64,000 bases of DNA, taken from positions 124,001 through 188,000 of the forward strand of contig AP025179.1 of NCBI GenBank assembly GCA_021654635.1. The letters run 5' to 3'. Below are positions 1 to 9,490 of this stretch, piece by piece. Made by a program: the position numbers and the translations under genes. The first letter of the stretch is position 1, and the number at the start of each line of letters is the position of its first letter. The notes below the pieces were generated by a model that was given only the letters and a program-made list of their open reading frames with translations, was not told the origin of the DNA and made no database searches. This DNA comes from Mycobacterium kiyosense (GTDB taxonomy: Bacteria > Actinomycetota > Actinomycetes > Mycobacteriales > Mycobacteriaceae).

Positions 1-1
1 C

Positions 2-394
2 ACCGCCACCGAGGAGATCATCCGCTACGCCAGCCCGGTAATGCACTTCCGGCGCACCGCCACCGAGGACACCCGCATCGGTGACACCGAGGTCAAAGCC
101 GGCGAGCACCTGGTGATGTGGTACTGCTCGGCCAACCGTGACGCCGCCCACTTCGACGAGCCCGCCAGGTTCGACATCCTGCGCAGTCCGAACGACCACA
201 TGGGGTTCGGTGCCGGTGGGCCGCACTTCTGCCTGGGCAACGCCCTGGGCCGGCAGATGCTGCGCTCGGTGCTCACCGAAATCTACACGCGCATACCGGA
301 TATCGAGCTGACCGGCGAGCCGGACTACCAGGTCAACAACTTCATCCACGGTGTGCACTCGTTGCCGGTGCGCTGGACTCCGCCCACCCGCTGA
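2..394 (+). CDS. Cytochrome P450, C-terminal part (cut by window start)
   Basis: The reading frame is open from base 2, so the gene begins outside the window. The visible ~130 residues hold the P450 K-helix ExxR motif (EIIR, at the very start) and the heme-binding loop FGAGGPHFCLGN with the cysteine that ligates heme iron. These are cytosolic monooxygenases fed by ferredoxin and ferredoxin reductase. The loop resembles mycobacterial steroid and fatty-acid P450s (CYP124/125/142/188 group), but the N-terminal substrate region is missing and I cannot name the subfamily. It lies 56 bases before an SCP2 carrier gene and then an alcohol dehydrogenase, which suggests hydroxylation of a lipid followed by oxidation of the alcohol. 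Confidence 0.93.
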   Translation, partial: TATEEIIRYASPVMHFRRTATEDTRIGDTEVKAGEHLVMWYCSANRDAAHFDEPARFDILRSPNDHMGFGAGGPHFCLGNALGRQMLRSVLTEIYTRIPDIELTGEPDYQVNNFIHGVHSLPVRWTPPTR

Positions 395-450
395 CGCTCG
401 TCCCCAGAATTCGAAAACCATTGCAGCACTGATCCTTCGAGGAGGAAATT

Positions 451-846
451 ATGTCCTACTACGCCAGCGCCGAGGAGATCTACAAGTATCTAGGGGGCGT
501 CTTTCGTGCCGCCAATGACACCGAAGTCGGCCCGAAGCTCAAAGCCGCCGATATCGACCTGCAGGTCTACTACACTGATCCCGACGCTGCGATGACGGTG
601 CGCCTGCGTGAACCGACGATCGAAGTCACCGACGGTGGAGACAATCCCGAAGCCGACGTGAAGCTGTACATGCCCGCTGACATCGGCAACAAGTTCTGGC
701 GCGGCGAATACAACCTCGGAGTGGGTCTGGCCAAGGGCCAAGTGAAGGCCAAGGGGCCGGTCAACAAGATTCTGAAGTTGGTCCCGTTGACCAAGCCGCT
801 GTTCCCGGTGTACCGCGAGCTAGTAGCCGAGAAGGACGCCGTCTAG
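451..846 (+). CDS. SCP2 sterol-binding domain protein
   Basis: A 131-residue protein made of one SCP2-type sterol carrier fold, with the usual order of an N-terminal helix (YASAEEIYKYLGGVF), a central beta sheet and a C-terminal segment near LGVGLAKGQVKAKG. SCP2 proteins bind lipids or acyl-CoAs in a hydrophobic tunnel and are not enzymes. A strong Shine-Dalgarno sequence (GAGGAGG) ends about 6 bases before the ATG. The gene sits between a P450 and an alcohol dehydrogenase on the same strand with short gaps (56 and 30 bases), so it probably presents a hydrophobic substrate to these enzymes; that role is inference. Confidence 0.85.
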   Translation: MSYYASAEEIYKYLGGVFRAANDTEVGPKLKAADIDLQVYYTDPDAAMTVRLREPTIEVTDGGDNPEADVKLYMPADIGNKFWRGEYNLGVGLAKGQVKAKGPVNKILKLVPLTKPLFPVYRELVAEKDAV

Positions 847-876
847 CGACGCGGCCGTGACGCGAAGGGAAACCCG

Positions 877-2028
877 TTGACTCACACCGCATCGCAGATC
901 CCGACAGTCGACCGGCCCATTGCACCCCACGCCGCGCGCGCAGCTGTGCTACGGGCCGAAGGTGAACCACTCTCGGTCGAAGACGTGCAGCTGGCCGAAT
1001 TGGCCGAAGACGAAATCCTGGTCCGCGTCGCCGGCGTCGGGGTGTGCCACACCGACATTTCCGCCGCCGAAGGGATGGTGCCGCTGCCGCTGCCGGCGGT
1101 CCTGGGTCACGAGGGAGCCGGCGTCGTCGTCGACGTCGGGTCCGCGGTCACCACCGTGACTGTCGGCGACCACGTCGTGCTGAGCTTCGCCTACTGCGAC
1201 GAGTGCGATACGTGTCGGAACAAGACACCGGCCTACTGCGACCTGTTCGCACCGCTGAACTATTTCGGCGAGCGTCTCGACGGCACCGTCACCCTGCATG
1301 CCGTCGACGAGGACATCCACGGCAATTGGTTCGGTCAGTCATCGTTCGCCAGCCTGGCCATCGCCAGTGCCCGCAACGCGGTCAAGGTTCCCGCCGATTT
1401 ACCGCTGCAGCTACTCGGCCCGCTGGGTTGCGGTCTGCAGACCGGCGCAGGAGCCGTGCTGAACGTGTTGCGGCCGGCAGCCGGGGAGAGCCTGGCGGTG
1501 TTCGGGCTCGGCGCGGTCGGCCTGTCGGCGATCATGGCCGGCAAGGCGGTGGGCTGCGATCCGCTGATTGCCATCGACATCAACGACTCTCGGCTACAGA
1601 CCGCGCGCGAGCTGGGCGCCACACACACCTTCAACCCGACCGCCAGCCAGGATTTGGTCTGGGACGTGATGAACATCGTCTCCACCGGGGTGGACTGCTC
1701 GCTTGATGCGGTCGGCTCCAACACCGTCATCCGCCAAGCACTGGAAATCCTGCGCTCCCCGGGTCACTGCGCAACTGTCGGATTCCACGGCCTGCAGCAC
1801 GACATCACCATCGACCAGGGCCACCTGCTGCTCGGAAGACGGCTCTCGGGCGTCATCGAAGGCGACGCGGACCCGCAGAAATTCCTCCCCGAGCTGATCG
1901 AACTCTATCGAGACGGGAAGTTCCCGTTCGACCGGCTGATCACCACGTTCTCTCTCGACCGGATCAACGAAGCCATCGAGGCGTCCAAGCGTGGCGAGGC
2001 GATCAAACCGGTCGTGATCTTCGACTGA
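877..2028 (+). CDS. Zinc-dependent medium-chain alcohol dehydrogenase
   Basis: A 383-residue medium-chain dehydrogenase/reductase. Catalytic-zinc ligands are visible as C57 (GVCHTD) and H78/E79 (LGHEGAG). A structural-zinc cluster follows with spacing C-x2-C-x2-C-x7-C (CDECDTCRNKTPAYC). A Rossmann motif (FGLGAVGLSAI) binds NAD(P). The sequence is of the aryl/benzyl alcohol dehydrogenase type that oxidises alcohols to aldehydes. The start is TTG, with AAGGGAAA just upstream. It follows the P450 and SCP2 genes closely, so it likely oxidises the hydroxylated P450 product. The true substrate is unknown. Confidence 0.88.
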   Translation: MTHTASQIPTVDRPIAPHAARAAVLRAEGEPLSVEDVQLAELAEDEILVRVAGVGVCHTDISAAEGMVPLPLPAVLGHEGAGVVVDVGSAVTTVTVGDHVVLSFAYCDECDTCRNKTPAYCDLFAPLNYFGERLDGTVTLHAVDEDIHGNWFGQSSFASLAIASARNAVKVPADLPLQLLGPLGCGLQTGAGAVLNVLRPAAGESLAVFGLGAVGLSAIMAGKAVGCDPLIAIDINDSRLQTARELGATHTFNPTASQDLVWDVMNIVSTGVDCSLDAVGSNTVIRQALEILRSPGHCATVGFHGLQHDITIDQGHLLLGRRLSGVIEGDADPQKFLPELIELYRDGKFPFDRLITTFSLDRINEAIEASKRGEAIKPVVIFD

Positions 2029-2212
2029 GCAAGTGGCACCGGAATACTCGATCGCGGTGTGCGGTCGATCGCTCCCCAATCTGCGCCCCGACGGCCCGGC
2101 CGGCGCCAGCCTGAGCGCTCCGCATGGGCTGTGACCATCTTCCAGTACCGGCCCCAGAATTTAGAATCCGCTTACATGTTCAAGTGATGGCCGTCTCTTT
2201 AACGTCGATGGT

Positions 2213-3508
2213 GTGACTACCGCGACTGTTCAAACCGACCGGCGGTCCACGGGACCAGCCACGGTCCGCCACCGTCCGACCCGCCTTCCCGATGCCGGCG
2301 AGTGGTCGGTGGTCGGCGATCCGCTCCGCGACTCCGTACTGCGGGAAAGGGTGATGGCGGTGTTGAGCCGGGTGGCCGAGCTGCCGGGCGCCGGCGCCCT
2401 TTCTTCTGTCGGCGACGGCCGCGACTTCGTGCGGGTCCGTTGCGCACTGGACACCGCTTACGACCTGCTGACAAAGCGCAGCACCGTGGGCACCGCGCCG
2501 GCGCCCCGCCCGCAGGACACCCGCTTCGTCGGTCTGCTGGGCGAGATCGGCCAGTTGCGCGTCGACGTGGCCCTGGCCCACGCGGCCCAGCGCAACGCTC
2601 GCTACGCCGCGGTGCGCAACGCGCTGTCGCGGCTTCGCGGCGTGGACTCCGTCGAGCAGATGCTCGACCGGGCACCGGCCGAGTTGTGTCGGTGTGGATT
2701 CGACCGCGCCATCGTCTCCCGGGTCGAGGAGTCGACGTGGTGGGTAGAGGCCGTACACGTCAAGGCCGACCCAGAATGGGCCAGCGATATCGTCCGGGCG
2801 GCGCGCGAGCACCCGATGCAGATCGATCACCCGCTCATCGAGAGCGAGATCATGCGCCGGCGCGCGCCGGTGCTGGTGTCCGACGCTCAGCAGGACCGGC
2901 GGACCAATCCGGCGATCGGGCAAGCCTCGCTGTCGCGGTCCTACGTCGCGGCGCCGATCATGCCGGATGGGCGGATCATCGGCCTACTGCACGCGGACTG
3001 CTATAACAGCCGCCGCCACGTCGACGAAGAAGACATGGCAGTGCTGTGGCTGTTCGCCGAGGGTTTCGGTTACGCCTTCCAGCGCACGGCACTCAGTGAG
3101 CGGCTACGCGCGGCGCGTAATGAGATTCAACGCATGGCGCGTGACATTGCGAACTCTGCCGACGAATTGTGCACCTCGCAAACAGTGCTCGGGCGACGGC
3201 AAGTGCACGATGAGAAGGCGGCGGCTGCGCCGGTGGCGGCGTCTTTGGCCGCCGATTCCGGCATCGAGACACTGCTGTCGCGGCGCGAGATCGAAGTGGT
3301 GTCCTTGATGGCCCAAGGCAAGAGCAACGGTTCGATCGCCACCCATCTGGTGATCTCGGAGGGCACGGTCAAGACGCACGTGAAGCACATCCTGCGCAAG
3401 CTCAAAGCGTCCAATCGCGCCGAGGCGGTGTTTCGCTACATGCGGATGGCCGCGGTGCACGGGGCGCCTCCGGCGATGCATCGCCGGCCGACAAGCATTG
3501 TGCCCTAG
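2213..3508 (+). CDS. GAF-domain LuxR-family transcriptional regulator
   Basis: A 431-residue regulator. Residues ~140-290 look like a GAF sensor domain (signature region SRSYVAAPIMPDGRIIGLLH). The C-terminus (~350-415) is a clear LuxR helix-turn-helix (LSRREIEVVSLMAQGKS then ISEGTVKTHVKHIL). No receiver domain or membrane segment is visible, so it probably senses a small ligand in the cytosol. The start is GTG at 2213; an overlapping GTG at 2211 is followed at once by a stop. It runs tail to tail with the MaoC gene, their stop codons overlapping at 3505-3508. The targets may be the adjacent P450 group or the PHA genes, but nothing in the sequence proves this. Confidence 0.85.
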   Translation: MTTATVQTDRRSTGPATVRHRPTRLPDAGEWSVVGDPLRDSVLRERVMAVLSRVAELPGAGALSSVGDGRDFVRVRCALDTAYDLLTKRSTVGTAPAPRPQDTRFVGLLGEIGQLRVDVALAHAAQRNARYAAVRNALSRLRGVDSVEQMLDRAPAELCRCGFDRAIVSRVEESTWWVEAVHVKADPEWASDIVRAAREHPMQIDHPLIESEIMRRRAPVLVSDAQQDRRTNPAIGQASLSRSYVAAPIMPDGRIIGLLHADCYNSRRHVDEEDMAVLWLFAEGFGYAFQRTALSERLRAARNEIQRMARDIANSADELCTSQTVLGRRQVHDEKAAAAPVAASLAADSGIETLLSRREIEVVSLMAQGKSNGSIATHLVISEGTVKTHVKHILRKLKASNRAEAVFRYMRMAAVHGAPPAMHRRPTSIVP

Positions 3509-4366
3509 CGGATCCCGATAACCGCGTTCGACAACACCGCGGTGCCTCGCTGTTGGCACACCGCGTCGATCAACACCGCGTCGTCGAGTCGCCACATCCG
3601 CACCACAATCGTCTCGCCGGGATACACCACCCCGGCGAAGCGGGCGCGGTAACTGGCGACGCGGCTGACATCGCCGCCCAGGACCTCGTCGACGACCGCC
3701 TTGCACACGATCCCGTAGCTGCACAAGCCGTGCAGAATAGGTCGATCGAAACCGCCCCGGCCGGCAAATTCGGGATCGGCGTGAATCGGGTTCAGATCCC
3801 CGGAAAGCCGGTACAGCAGAGCCTGCTGAGGTAATGTCGCACAAGCTATTTCGGCATCCGGAGCGCCGGCTGGGGTGGCAGCCGGCGGCGGCGCCGGACG
3901 CGACGATGCCCGCCCGAACCCGCCTTCGCCGCGCATGAACGCACTGAACCGGTTGGTGACCAAGGGCTGACCGCTGGCCGCATCGGCGGTGACGGCCTCG
4001 AGCACCACCAGTGCGCCGCTGCCCTTATCAGAGATGTCGCAGATGGTGGCCGAGGTGCACACGTCCGCTTCGGCCGGCAGCGTTTGGTGGATCTCCAAAT
4101 CCTGTTCACCGTGCAGCAATTCAGCCAAGTCGACCTGTATGCCGGGCACAGCGAGCAGGTCGGGCAGCATCGGCACCGCCGGGATCACCCCGTAGGAGGG
4201 CAGGCACGCGGAGCCGTCCCTCGTAGGTGTAGGCCAACTCGGCGGGATCGGTGGGTACCGACCCGGCTCCCAGCCCCAGGTGATAGAGGATGACATCGGT
4301 GGCACTCCACGAGCTGCGCCGCTGCGGCAGCACGGCCCCGAGCGCTTTGTCGACGTCGATCGGCAT
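3505..4366 (-). CDS. MaoC-like (R)-enoyl-CoA hydratase, frameshifted
   Basis: Two overlapping frames together make one MaoC/hydratase-2 protein. The N-terminus MPIDVDKALGAVLPQ starts at 4366 and runs to about EGRLRV. The rest, from LPSYGVIPAVPML to the stop, lies in another frame. Deleting one base within 4198-4204 gives a continuous 286-residue protein reading RLRVLPSYGVIP, as expected for the family. The catalytic hydratase motif is present in the second half (YRLSGDLNPIHADPEFA, ending GLCSYG). Such enzymes hydrate trans-2-enoyl-CoA to (R)-3-hydroxyacyl-CoA. The gene begins 5 bases after the PHA synthase stop, so it may supply monomer as PhaJ does. Real pseudogene or sequencing insertion cannot be told apart here. 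Confidence 0.82.
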
Positions 4367-4371
4367 CGGGG

Positions 4372-6216
4372 TCAGCCTGGTGACTGCGTGAGCACGTACT
4401 TGCCCGGGGCCGGTATTAAGGATCGAAAGTCTCTGTTGCCCAGTTGTTTTGGAGCCTTTACTGTCCGGCCGGCACGCTCCGCAAGCCATGGTGCCCAGTC
4501 TTGCCACCAGGTGCCCTGGTGCATCTCAGCGGAGCGCAGCCATTCCTCCGGCGTGGCACAGGATTCGTCGCCGATGCGGTAGGAGGATTTGGGATTGCCC
4601 GGTGGGTGGATGACCGCGGCGATATGGCCGCTGGTCGACAACGCGAACCGGGTGTCACCGCCCAACATCGCCACGCTGCGATAGCAACTCGGCCACGGCG
4701 TCAGGTGGTCGGTTTCGCCGCCGGCGACGTAGCTGTCGCAGGTTATCTGGGCGAGGTCGATGGGTGTGCCCAACACGTTCAGAGCGCCCGGGGTGACCAG
4801 GGGGTTGGACATGCCGATGTCCATCAGATCGGCGTGCAGCGCCGCAGGCATGTTCATCGAATCCTGGTTCCAGAAAAGAAGATCGAACGCCGGTGGCTTA
4901 TTGCCCAGGTAGTAATTGTTGACGAAGTTGTTCCAGATCATCTCGTTGGGCCGCAACCAGGCGAACGTGCGCGCCAACTCGGTGCCCGCGAGATAACCCT
5001 TGCGCCGCACCTTGGCCTTGGCGGCCTCGGCCACGTCGGGGGATGCCACCGACAGGACCGGCCCGCCGCGGCGCACGTCGAGTACGGTCACCATCAGGCT
5101 CAGCGTTGCGACGTGATCGATCTTGCCGAGCGCGGCCAGATGCGCCACAGCGGTGGTGGTGGCGACCCCGCCGGCGCAGAAGCCCACTACGTGCACGGCG
5201 TCGGCGCCAGTGATCGCGCGAGTGGTCTCTATGGCTTCGACGATGGATTCCAGATAGTCCTCCAAGCTCCAATTCGCGTCCTCGCGAGTCGGATTCGCCC
5301 AAGACAGCGCGAACGGCTGCAGTCGGTGATCGCCGAGAAATTCGACCATGCTCTTGCCCGGTGACAGGTCGACGACGTAGAACTTGCTGATCATCGGTGG
5401 GATCAGCAACACCGGGGTGGCATACACTTCGTCGACGCGGGACCGGTATTGAATCAGCTCGAAGCGTTCTTCGCGGCGCACCACCGCTCCCGGTGAGCAG
5501 GCCAGCGTGTCACCCACCCGAAATGGGGACTTGTCGACGTTGGCCGGCAACTTGAGCGGAGATCGCGCGTCGCGCACCGCCGCGCGCGCACCTTGCACAA
5601 AATTCTCGCCACCGCGGTCGATGGTCGTCTTCCAGACCGTCGGGTTGGTCAGCGGAAAGTTGGTCGGCGCCAGCGCGTCGAGCACATTGTCGACGACCAG
5701 CCGCAGGCGTTCCCGGTCCGCCCAGTCCAGCTCGGGCTCGTCGGCGAGGGTCCGGGCAAAGTCGCTGATGCTGAGATAACTCTGACAGAGTCGGCGGAAC
5801 AACCAACTCTGCGTCCAGGCGGGGTCCCGGAACCGCGAGTCGCCTTTGGCGGGCGTCCGCCCGGATTGGCCGGTGAGGATTCTGGCCAGATCGCCGACCA
5901 TCGTCGCGGTGTGCCCAGCGAGGCGACCCGGTCGTGTCGCGAGGCCACCCAGCGCCTTGACGAACTCCGATCCGGGGATGAAGCGGTTGTCCGCGCTGGC
6001 CGCTTCGGCCATCAACTGGTCGAGGCCGACGTTTTGGACCTGACCGGCCTTGTCCGTGATCTGCGGCCGCTGCGCGCGCGATTGCTTGACGCGGTCTGCC
6101 GGTGGCGATGGGGCCGCCGGCTGTGTCGGGGCCGGCTTGCGCTTCACGGCACCGTTGCCGTTGCGTGACGTGGTCTTCGACGCGGCGGACGTGACGGTAG
6201 AGGTGTCGGCGTTCAT
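4372..6216 (-). CDS. phaC: Poly(3-hydroxyalkanoate) synthase
   Basis: A 614-residue PhaC-type polymerase that joins (R)-3-hydroxyacyl-CoA units into PHA on granules. The alpha/beta-hydrolase core carries the synthase nucleophile box GFCAGG (cysteine in place of the lipase serine). The expected acid sits in GGETDHLTPWPS and the histidine in STSGHIAAVIHP. The N-terminal ~70 residues are Ala/Pro/Lys-rich, low complexity and probably disordered. The length fits single-subunit (class I/II-like) synthases. It is followed 5 bases later by a MaoC hydratase on the same strand, a common arrangement linking beta-oxidation intermediates to PHA. Confidence 0.9.
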   Translation of the reverse strand: MNADTSTVTSAASKTTSRNGNGAVKRKPAPTQPAAPSPPADRVKQSRAQRPQITDKAGQVQNVGLDQLMAEAASADNRFIPGSEFVKALGGLATRPGRLAGHTATMVGDLARILTGQSGRTPAKGDSRFRDPAWTQSWLFRRLCQSYLSISDFARTLADEPELDWADRERLRLVVDNVLDALAPTNFPLTNPTVWKTTIDRGGENFVQGARAAVRDARSPLKLPANVDKSPFRVGDTLACSPGAVVRREERFELIQYRSRVDEVYATPVLLIPPMISKFYVVDLSPGKSMVEFLGDHRLQPFALSWANPTREDANWSLEDYLESIVEAIETTRAITGADAVHVVGFCAGGVATTTAVAHLAALGKIDHVATLSLMVTVLDVRRGGPVLSVASPDVAEAAKAKVRRKGYLAGTELARTFAWLRPNEMIWNNFVNNYYLGNKPPAFDLLFWNQDSMNMPAALHADLMDIGMSNPLVTPGALNVLGTPIDLAQITCDSYVAGGETDHLTPWPSCYRSVAMLGGDTRFALSTSGHIAAVIHPPGNPKSSYRIGDESCATPEEWLRSAEMHQGTWWQDWAPWLAERAGRTVKAPKQLGNRDFRSLIPAPGKYVLTQSPG

Positions 6217-6388
6217 GACATCACGCTATGAGGGCCGCGTGACACCGGGAACCTCCCATTCGCGGTAACTGTGTCTCCCGACCGGGTATCGGCGTCGCCG
6301 CGTGGTCCGCTCCAGTGAAACGGTGGCGAGGTGACGCGCCAGTGACATCGAAATACGTTGCTGTTCTGGCTATTCCGACATACGCAGC

Positions 6389-9300
6389 TCAGCCGGCGGT
6401 TATCGTAGCCGCGAACTGCTGCTCGCCGCGGGCTCCCTTGCGGACATGCCCGCGACAGACATCGAAAGGATCCCAGCCGGGGCCGTGCTCCGGCAGCGAC
6501 GCCCGATCGCTGATAACTTCGCCGGCCCAAAACGCCTTCAGCAGGTCGCGCCCGAGTACGTGTGATGCGGTGCCGACACCGCCGCGCATGGTGAACGCAA
6601 TGCCGTAGAGATACACCGTGGACGCCCCCGCCAGGAAGAGACCGTCGATTTCGGTGCGGACCGACAGCCGCCGCCCCGGTCCGATCTGATCCTTCGCATT
6701 CTCAGGGCCGTAGGGCATCCGGGAGAGCGTAAAACGCTCGTGCGACAAGGGAGTTGCCGATTCCTGCCAGACGATGTGACCCGTCAACTCCGGCAATGTG
6801 TCGAGTACCCGGTCCATGACCGAGGCCTCGATTTCGGCCTTGCGCTGAATGTACGTGGGTGAACCTTTGTAGGACGGCCCCGCCATCGGGTCGCCACCGC
6901 CCCAGAACTCGTATTCCGCGGGCACGGCGGTAAAGGCTTCGATACTGCTGTGGCCCGGAATGCCGAAATGCTTGCGCCCCTGTGTTTTCAGCGTCGGTGA
7001 ACTGATCGCCAGCCAGCCCCGCGGATCCCACTGTCCGTGGTCGAGCATGTCGTAGGTGGTCTGGACGTCGTAGCGGCCGTGCAGGATGTAGTTGGTCGCC
7101 GGGCGCGTCGCGGCGATATCGATGTCGGCGGCGATGTAGGTCGAGAAGATCGAGTGGGGGCGACGGAACGCGCGGATTCGGTCCACGGTGCGGCGGCGTA
7201 GGTGTTCGGGCCCAACCAGATCCAGGAAGGTCCGGTGGGCGTCGGCGTTGCTGATCACGATGTCGGTGCCGATGGCCTCGCCGTCGGTCAAGGTGACCCC
7301 GGTGACGCGACCGGCTTGGATGTCGATCGAACGCACCCGCGCTTTGGTCCGGATCGTGCCGCCATGGCTCAGTATCACCTCGGCCAGATTGGCTGCCAGA
7401 ACCTGGCCGCCCTGGGTCGGGAAGTAGGCGCCGGCCTTGAAGTAGTGCCGCAGCAGGGCCGCGACCAACAACGCCGGAGTCCGAGACGGTGGCGTGTTAT
7501 GCAGATGAATCAGCGACAGCAGGGCGGTACGGGCCTTCGGGCTCAGTCGATGGCGGTCGAACATGCGCCCGATCGGCTGCTCCAGGGCCCGCACGATGAC
7601 GGCCAGCTCCCGGGGGCGCCGAGCCAACGGCAGCACGACACGCACTGAGTGGGGCACATCGTTGATCCGGTCCGCCCCTTCGCCGATGAGGCGTAGTTCC
7701 GCCACGCAGTTACGTAGTCCGGTGGCGTCGGCCGGAAATGTCTGCGCCAGGTTGTCGGCGAACCCGTCCCAGTTGGTCGGCACTCGGAAGGTGTGTTCAG
7801 GCAGTACGACGGTGTCCATGCCGTCGTCGTCGAGCCGGGACCACTCGATGCGGTCCTCGACTCCCAAACCGCGGAGCACGGTGGGGATCAAGCTGTCCGA
7901 ACCGGGCACGCATCCCCCGACGTAGTGGACGCCACAGTCGAACTCCCACTTGCCCTTTCGCCGGAACACCTGCGAGCATCCGCCGAGGATCTCGTGCTGT
8001 TCGAGCACGAGCACGGATTTGCCCGAAGCCGCCAGGCACGCGGCGCTGACCAGCCCGCCCAGCCCCGACCCGATCACGATGATCTCGTACCGCTGCGGGC
8101 CGACTGGGTGACCGGCCCGGGCGGCGCTGACGAGGTCGGGTATCCGCGTGTGCTTACGGCGTGGACGGTTCTCGAGGTGTCCGGCCCGTCGCTCATCGAG
8201 GTCGATTGCACGCCACCCGTGCAGGTCTACCACCGCGCTCGCGCGCTCCCGTACCCGTGCGTCGAGTGTGGCACGGTCGAGTGAGCGCTGCGTGGGCAGC
8301 AGGCCGGCGGCGGCATCGTCCAGGAGCGCGCGCACGGTGTCACGGGCGCACTTCTTGTTGGTCCCGATCACCCCGGTCGGACCGCGCTTGATCCAGCCGG
8401 TTGCGTAGCTGCCTGGGCATCCCCGGATACGGCCGTCAAGGTGCGCTAAGACCCCGCGAACCTCGTCGAAAGGTAACCCCGGAACCGGACTTCCCCGGTA
8501 ACCGATGGACCTGATCACCAGGCCGGCCGGAATCACGTCGGACACGCCGGCCAGATCGAGATTCCGTGTGCCTGAGGCGGTATCGACCAGGCCGGTGCGC
8601 GCCCACCGCAGACCTTGCACCTTCTCGCTGCCCTCGATGGCGATCGGCGTGGTCAGGAAGCGCAGCGCGATCCTTCGGCCCCCGCCGGCACTGGGATTGG
8701 ACGCGTAGCTGACCAGAGCGTCGTGTTTGCGGCGCGCGAGCCCGGGCGGCGATCCAGCCAGGGCCAACTCGGCGGCGTCGACGGCGATCCCGATTCCTTC
8801 CAACTGGCCCAGTTCCTCCAATTCGGCGCAGCCGAACGCTGCATGGAGGTGACTGCGCCGACCCACGACCACGACCTCGCGAATACGGCTGCGTTCCAGG
8901 GCCTTCAGCGCGTGATCGGCAATATCGGTGCGCCGCAGAATTTCTGGGTCGTGAGCGAGGATGCGCGCCACATCGAGTGCGACGTTGCCGTTACCGATGA
9001 CGATCGCGCGCTCGGCGCTGAGATCGACTGCCAGATCGGCATGGTCGGGATGTCCGTTGTACCAGCCGACGAACTGCCGGGCGGACACGCAGCCGGTCAG
9101 ATCCGCGCCCGGAATGTCCAGAACAGGGTCGTCACTGGCGCCGACCGCATAAATGACCGCGTCGTACCAGTCCGACAGCTCGCCGGCACTGACGTCACGG
9201 CCGACCTCGACATTGCCGAAATACCTGAATTCCGGACGGCGAGTGAGTGATTCGAACAACTGTCCCATCAACTTCTTTTCCGGATGGTCAGGAGCGACGC

Positions 9301-9490
9301 CCCCGCGAATCAGTCCGTAAGGAGTCGGCAGCCGTTCGAACATGTCGACCTCGATGGCACGGTCGGTCAGCAGTGCCACCCGACCGTCGGCGTACGTGCC
9401 GTCGCCGGCTCCGAGCAAATGTCTGGCAGCGTAGGTTCCGGCCGGGCCGGCTCCCACCACCGCGACACGCAGTGTAGAAGTCTCAACCAT
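6389..9490 (-). CDS. FprB-type ferredoxin reductase fused to CrtISO/RetSat-like oxidoreductase
   Basis: A single frame of 1033 residues holding two complete flavoproteins. Residues 1 to ~450 match the adrenodoxin-reductase/FprB fold: FAD motif VVGAGPAGTYAARHLL, NADP motif IVIGNGNVALDVARIL and the GWIKRGPTGVIGTN region. From about residue 465 a second Rossmann motif begins (IIVIGSGLGGLVSAACLA), followed by a phytoene desaturase/carotene isomerase/retinol saturase-like protein to the end. No ATG, GTG or TTG lies at the start of the second domain, so this is a true fusion. The start at 9490 overlaps the ferredoxin gene by 8 bases and excludes a 38-residue upstream extension. I infer that NADPH electrons pass from the reductase half or the ferredoxin to a polyene-acting half. 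Confidence 0.88.
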   Translation of the reverse strand: MVETSTLRVAVVGAGPAGTYAARHLLGAGDGTYADGRVALLTDRAIEVDMFERLPTPYGLIRGGVAPDHPEKKLMGQLFESLTRRPEFRYFGNVEVGRDVSAGELSDWYDAVIYAVGASDDPVLDIPGADLTGCVSARQFVGWYNGHPDHADLAVDLSAERAIVIGNGNVALDVARILAHDPEILRRTDIADHALKALERSRIREVVVVGRRSHLHAAFGCAELEELGQLEGIGIAVDAAELALAGSPPGLARRKHDALVSYASNPSAGGGRRIALRFLTTPIAIEGSEKVQGLRWARTGLVDTASGTRNLDLAGVSDVIPAGLVIRSIGYRGSPVPGLPFDEVRGVLAHLDGRIRGCPGSYATGWIKRGPTGVIGTNKKCARDTVRALLDDAAAGLLPTQRSLDRATLDARVRERASAVVDLHGWRAIDLDERRAGHLENRPRRKHTRIPDLVSAARAGHPVGPQRYEIIVIGSGLGGLVSAACLAASGKSVLVLEQHEILGGCSQVFRRKGKWEFDCGVHYVGGCVPGSDSLIPTVLRGLGVEDRIEWSRLDDDGMDTVVLPEHTFRVPTNWDGFADNLAQTFPADATGLRNCVAELRLIGEGADRINDVPHSVRVVLPLARRPRELAVIVRALEQPIGRMFDRHRLSPKARTALLSLIHLHNTPPSRTPALLVAALLRHYFKAGAYFPTQGGQVLAANLAEVILSHGGTIRTKARVRSIDIQAGRVTGVTLTDGEAIGTDIVISNADAHRTFLDLVGPEHLRRRTVDRIRAFRRPHSIFSTYIAADIDIAATRPATNYILHGRYDVQTTYDMLDHGQWDPRGWLAISSPTLKTQGRKHFGIPGHSSIEAFTAVPAEYEFWGGGDPMAGPSYKGSPTYIQRKAEIEASVMDRVLDTLPELTGHIVWQESATPLSHERFTLSRMPYGPENAKDQIGPGRRLSVRTEIDGLFLAGASTVYLYGIAFTMRGGVGTASHVLGRDLLKAFWAGEVISDRASLPEHGPGWDPFDVCRGHVRKGARGEQQFAATITAG

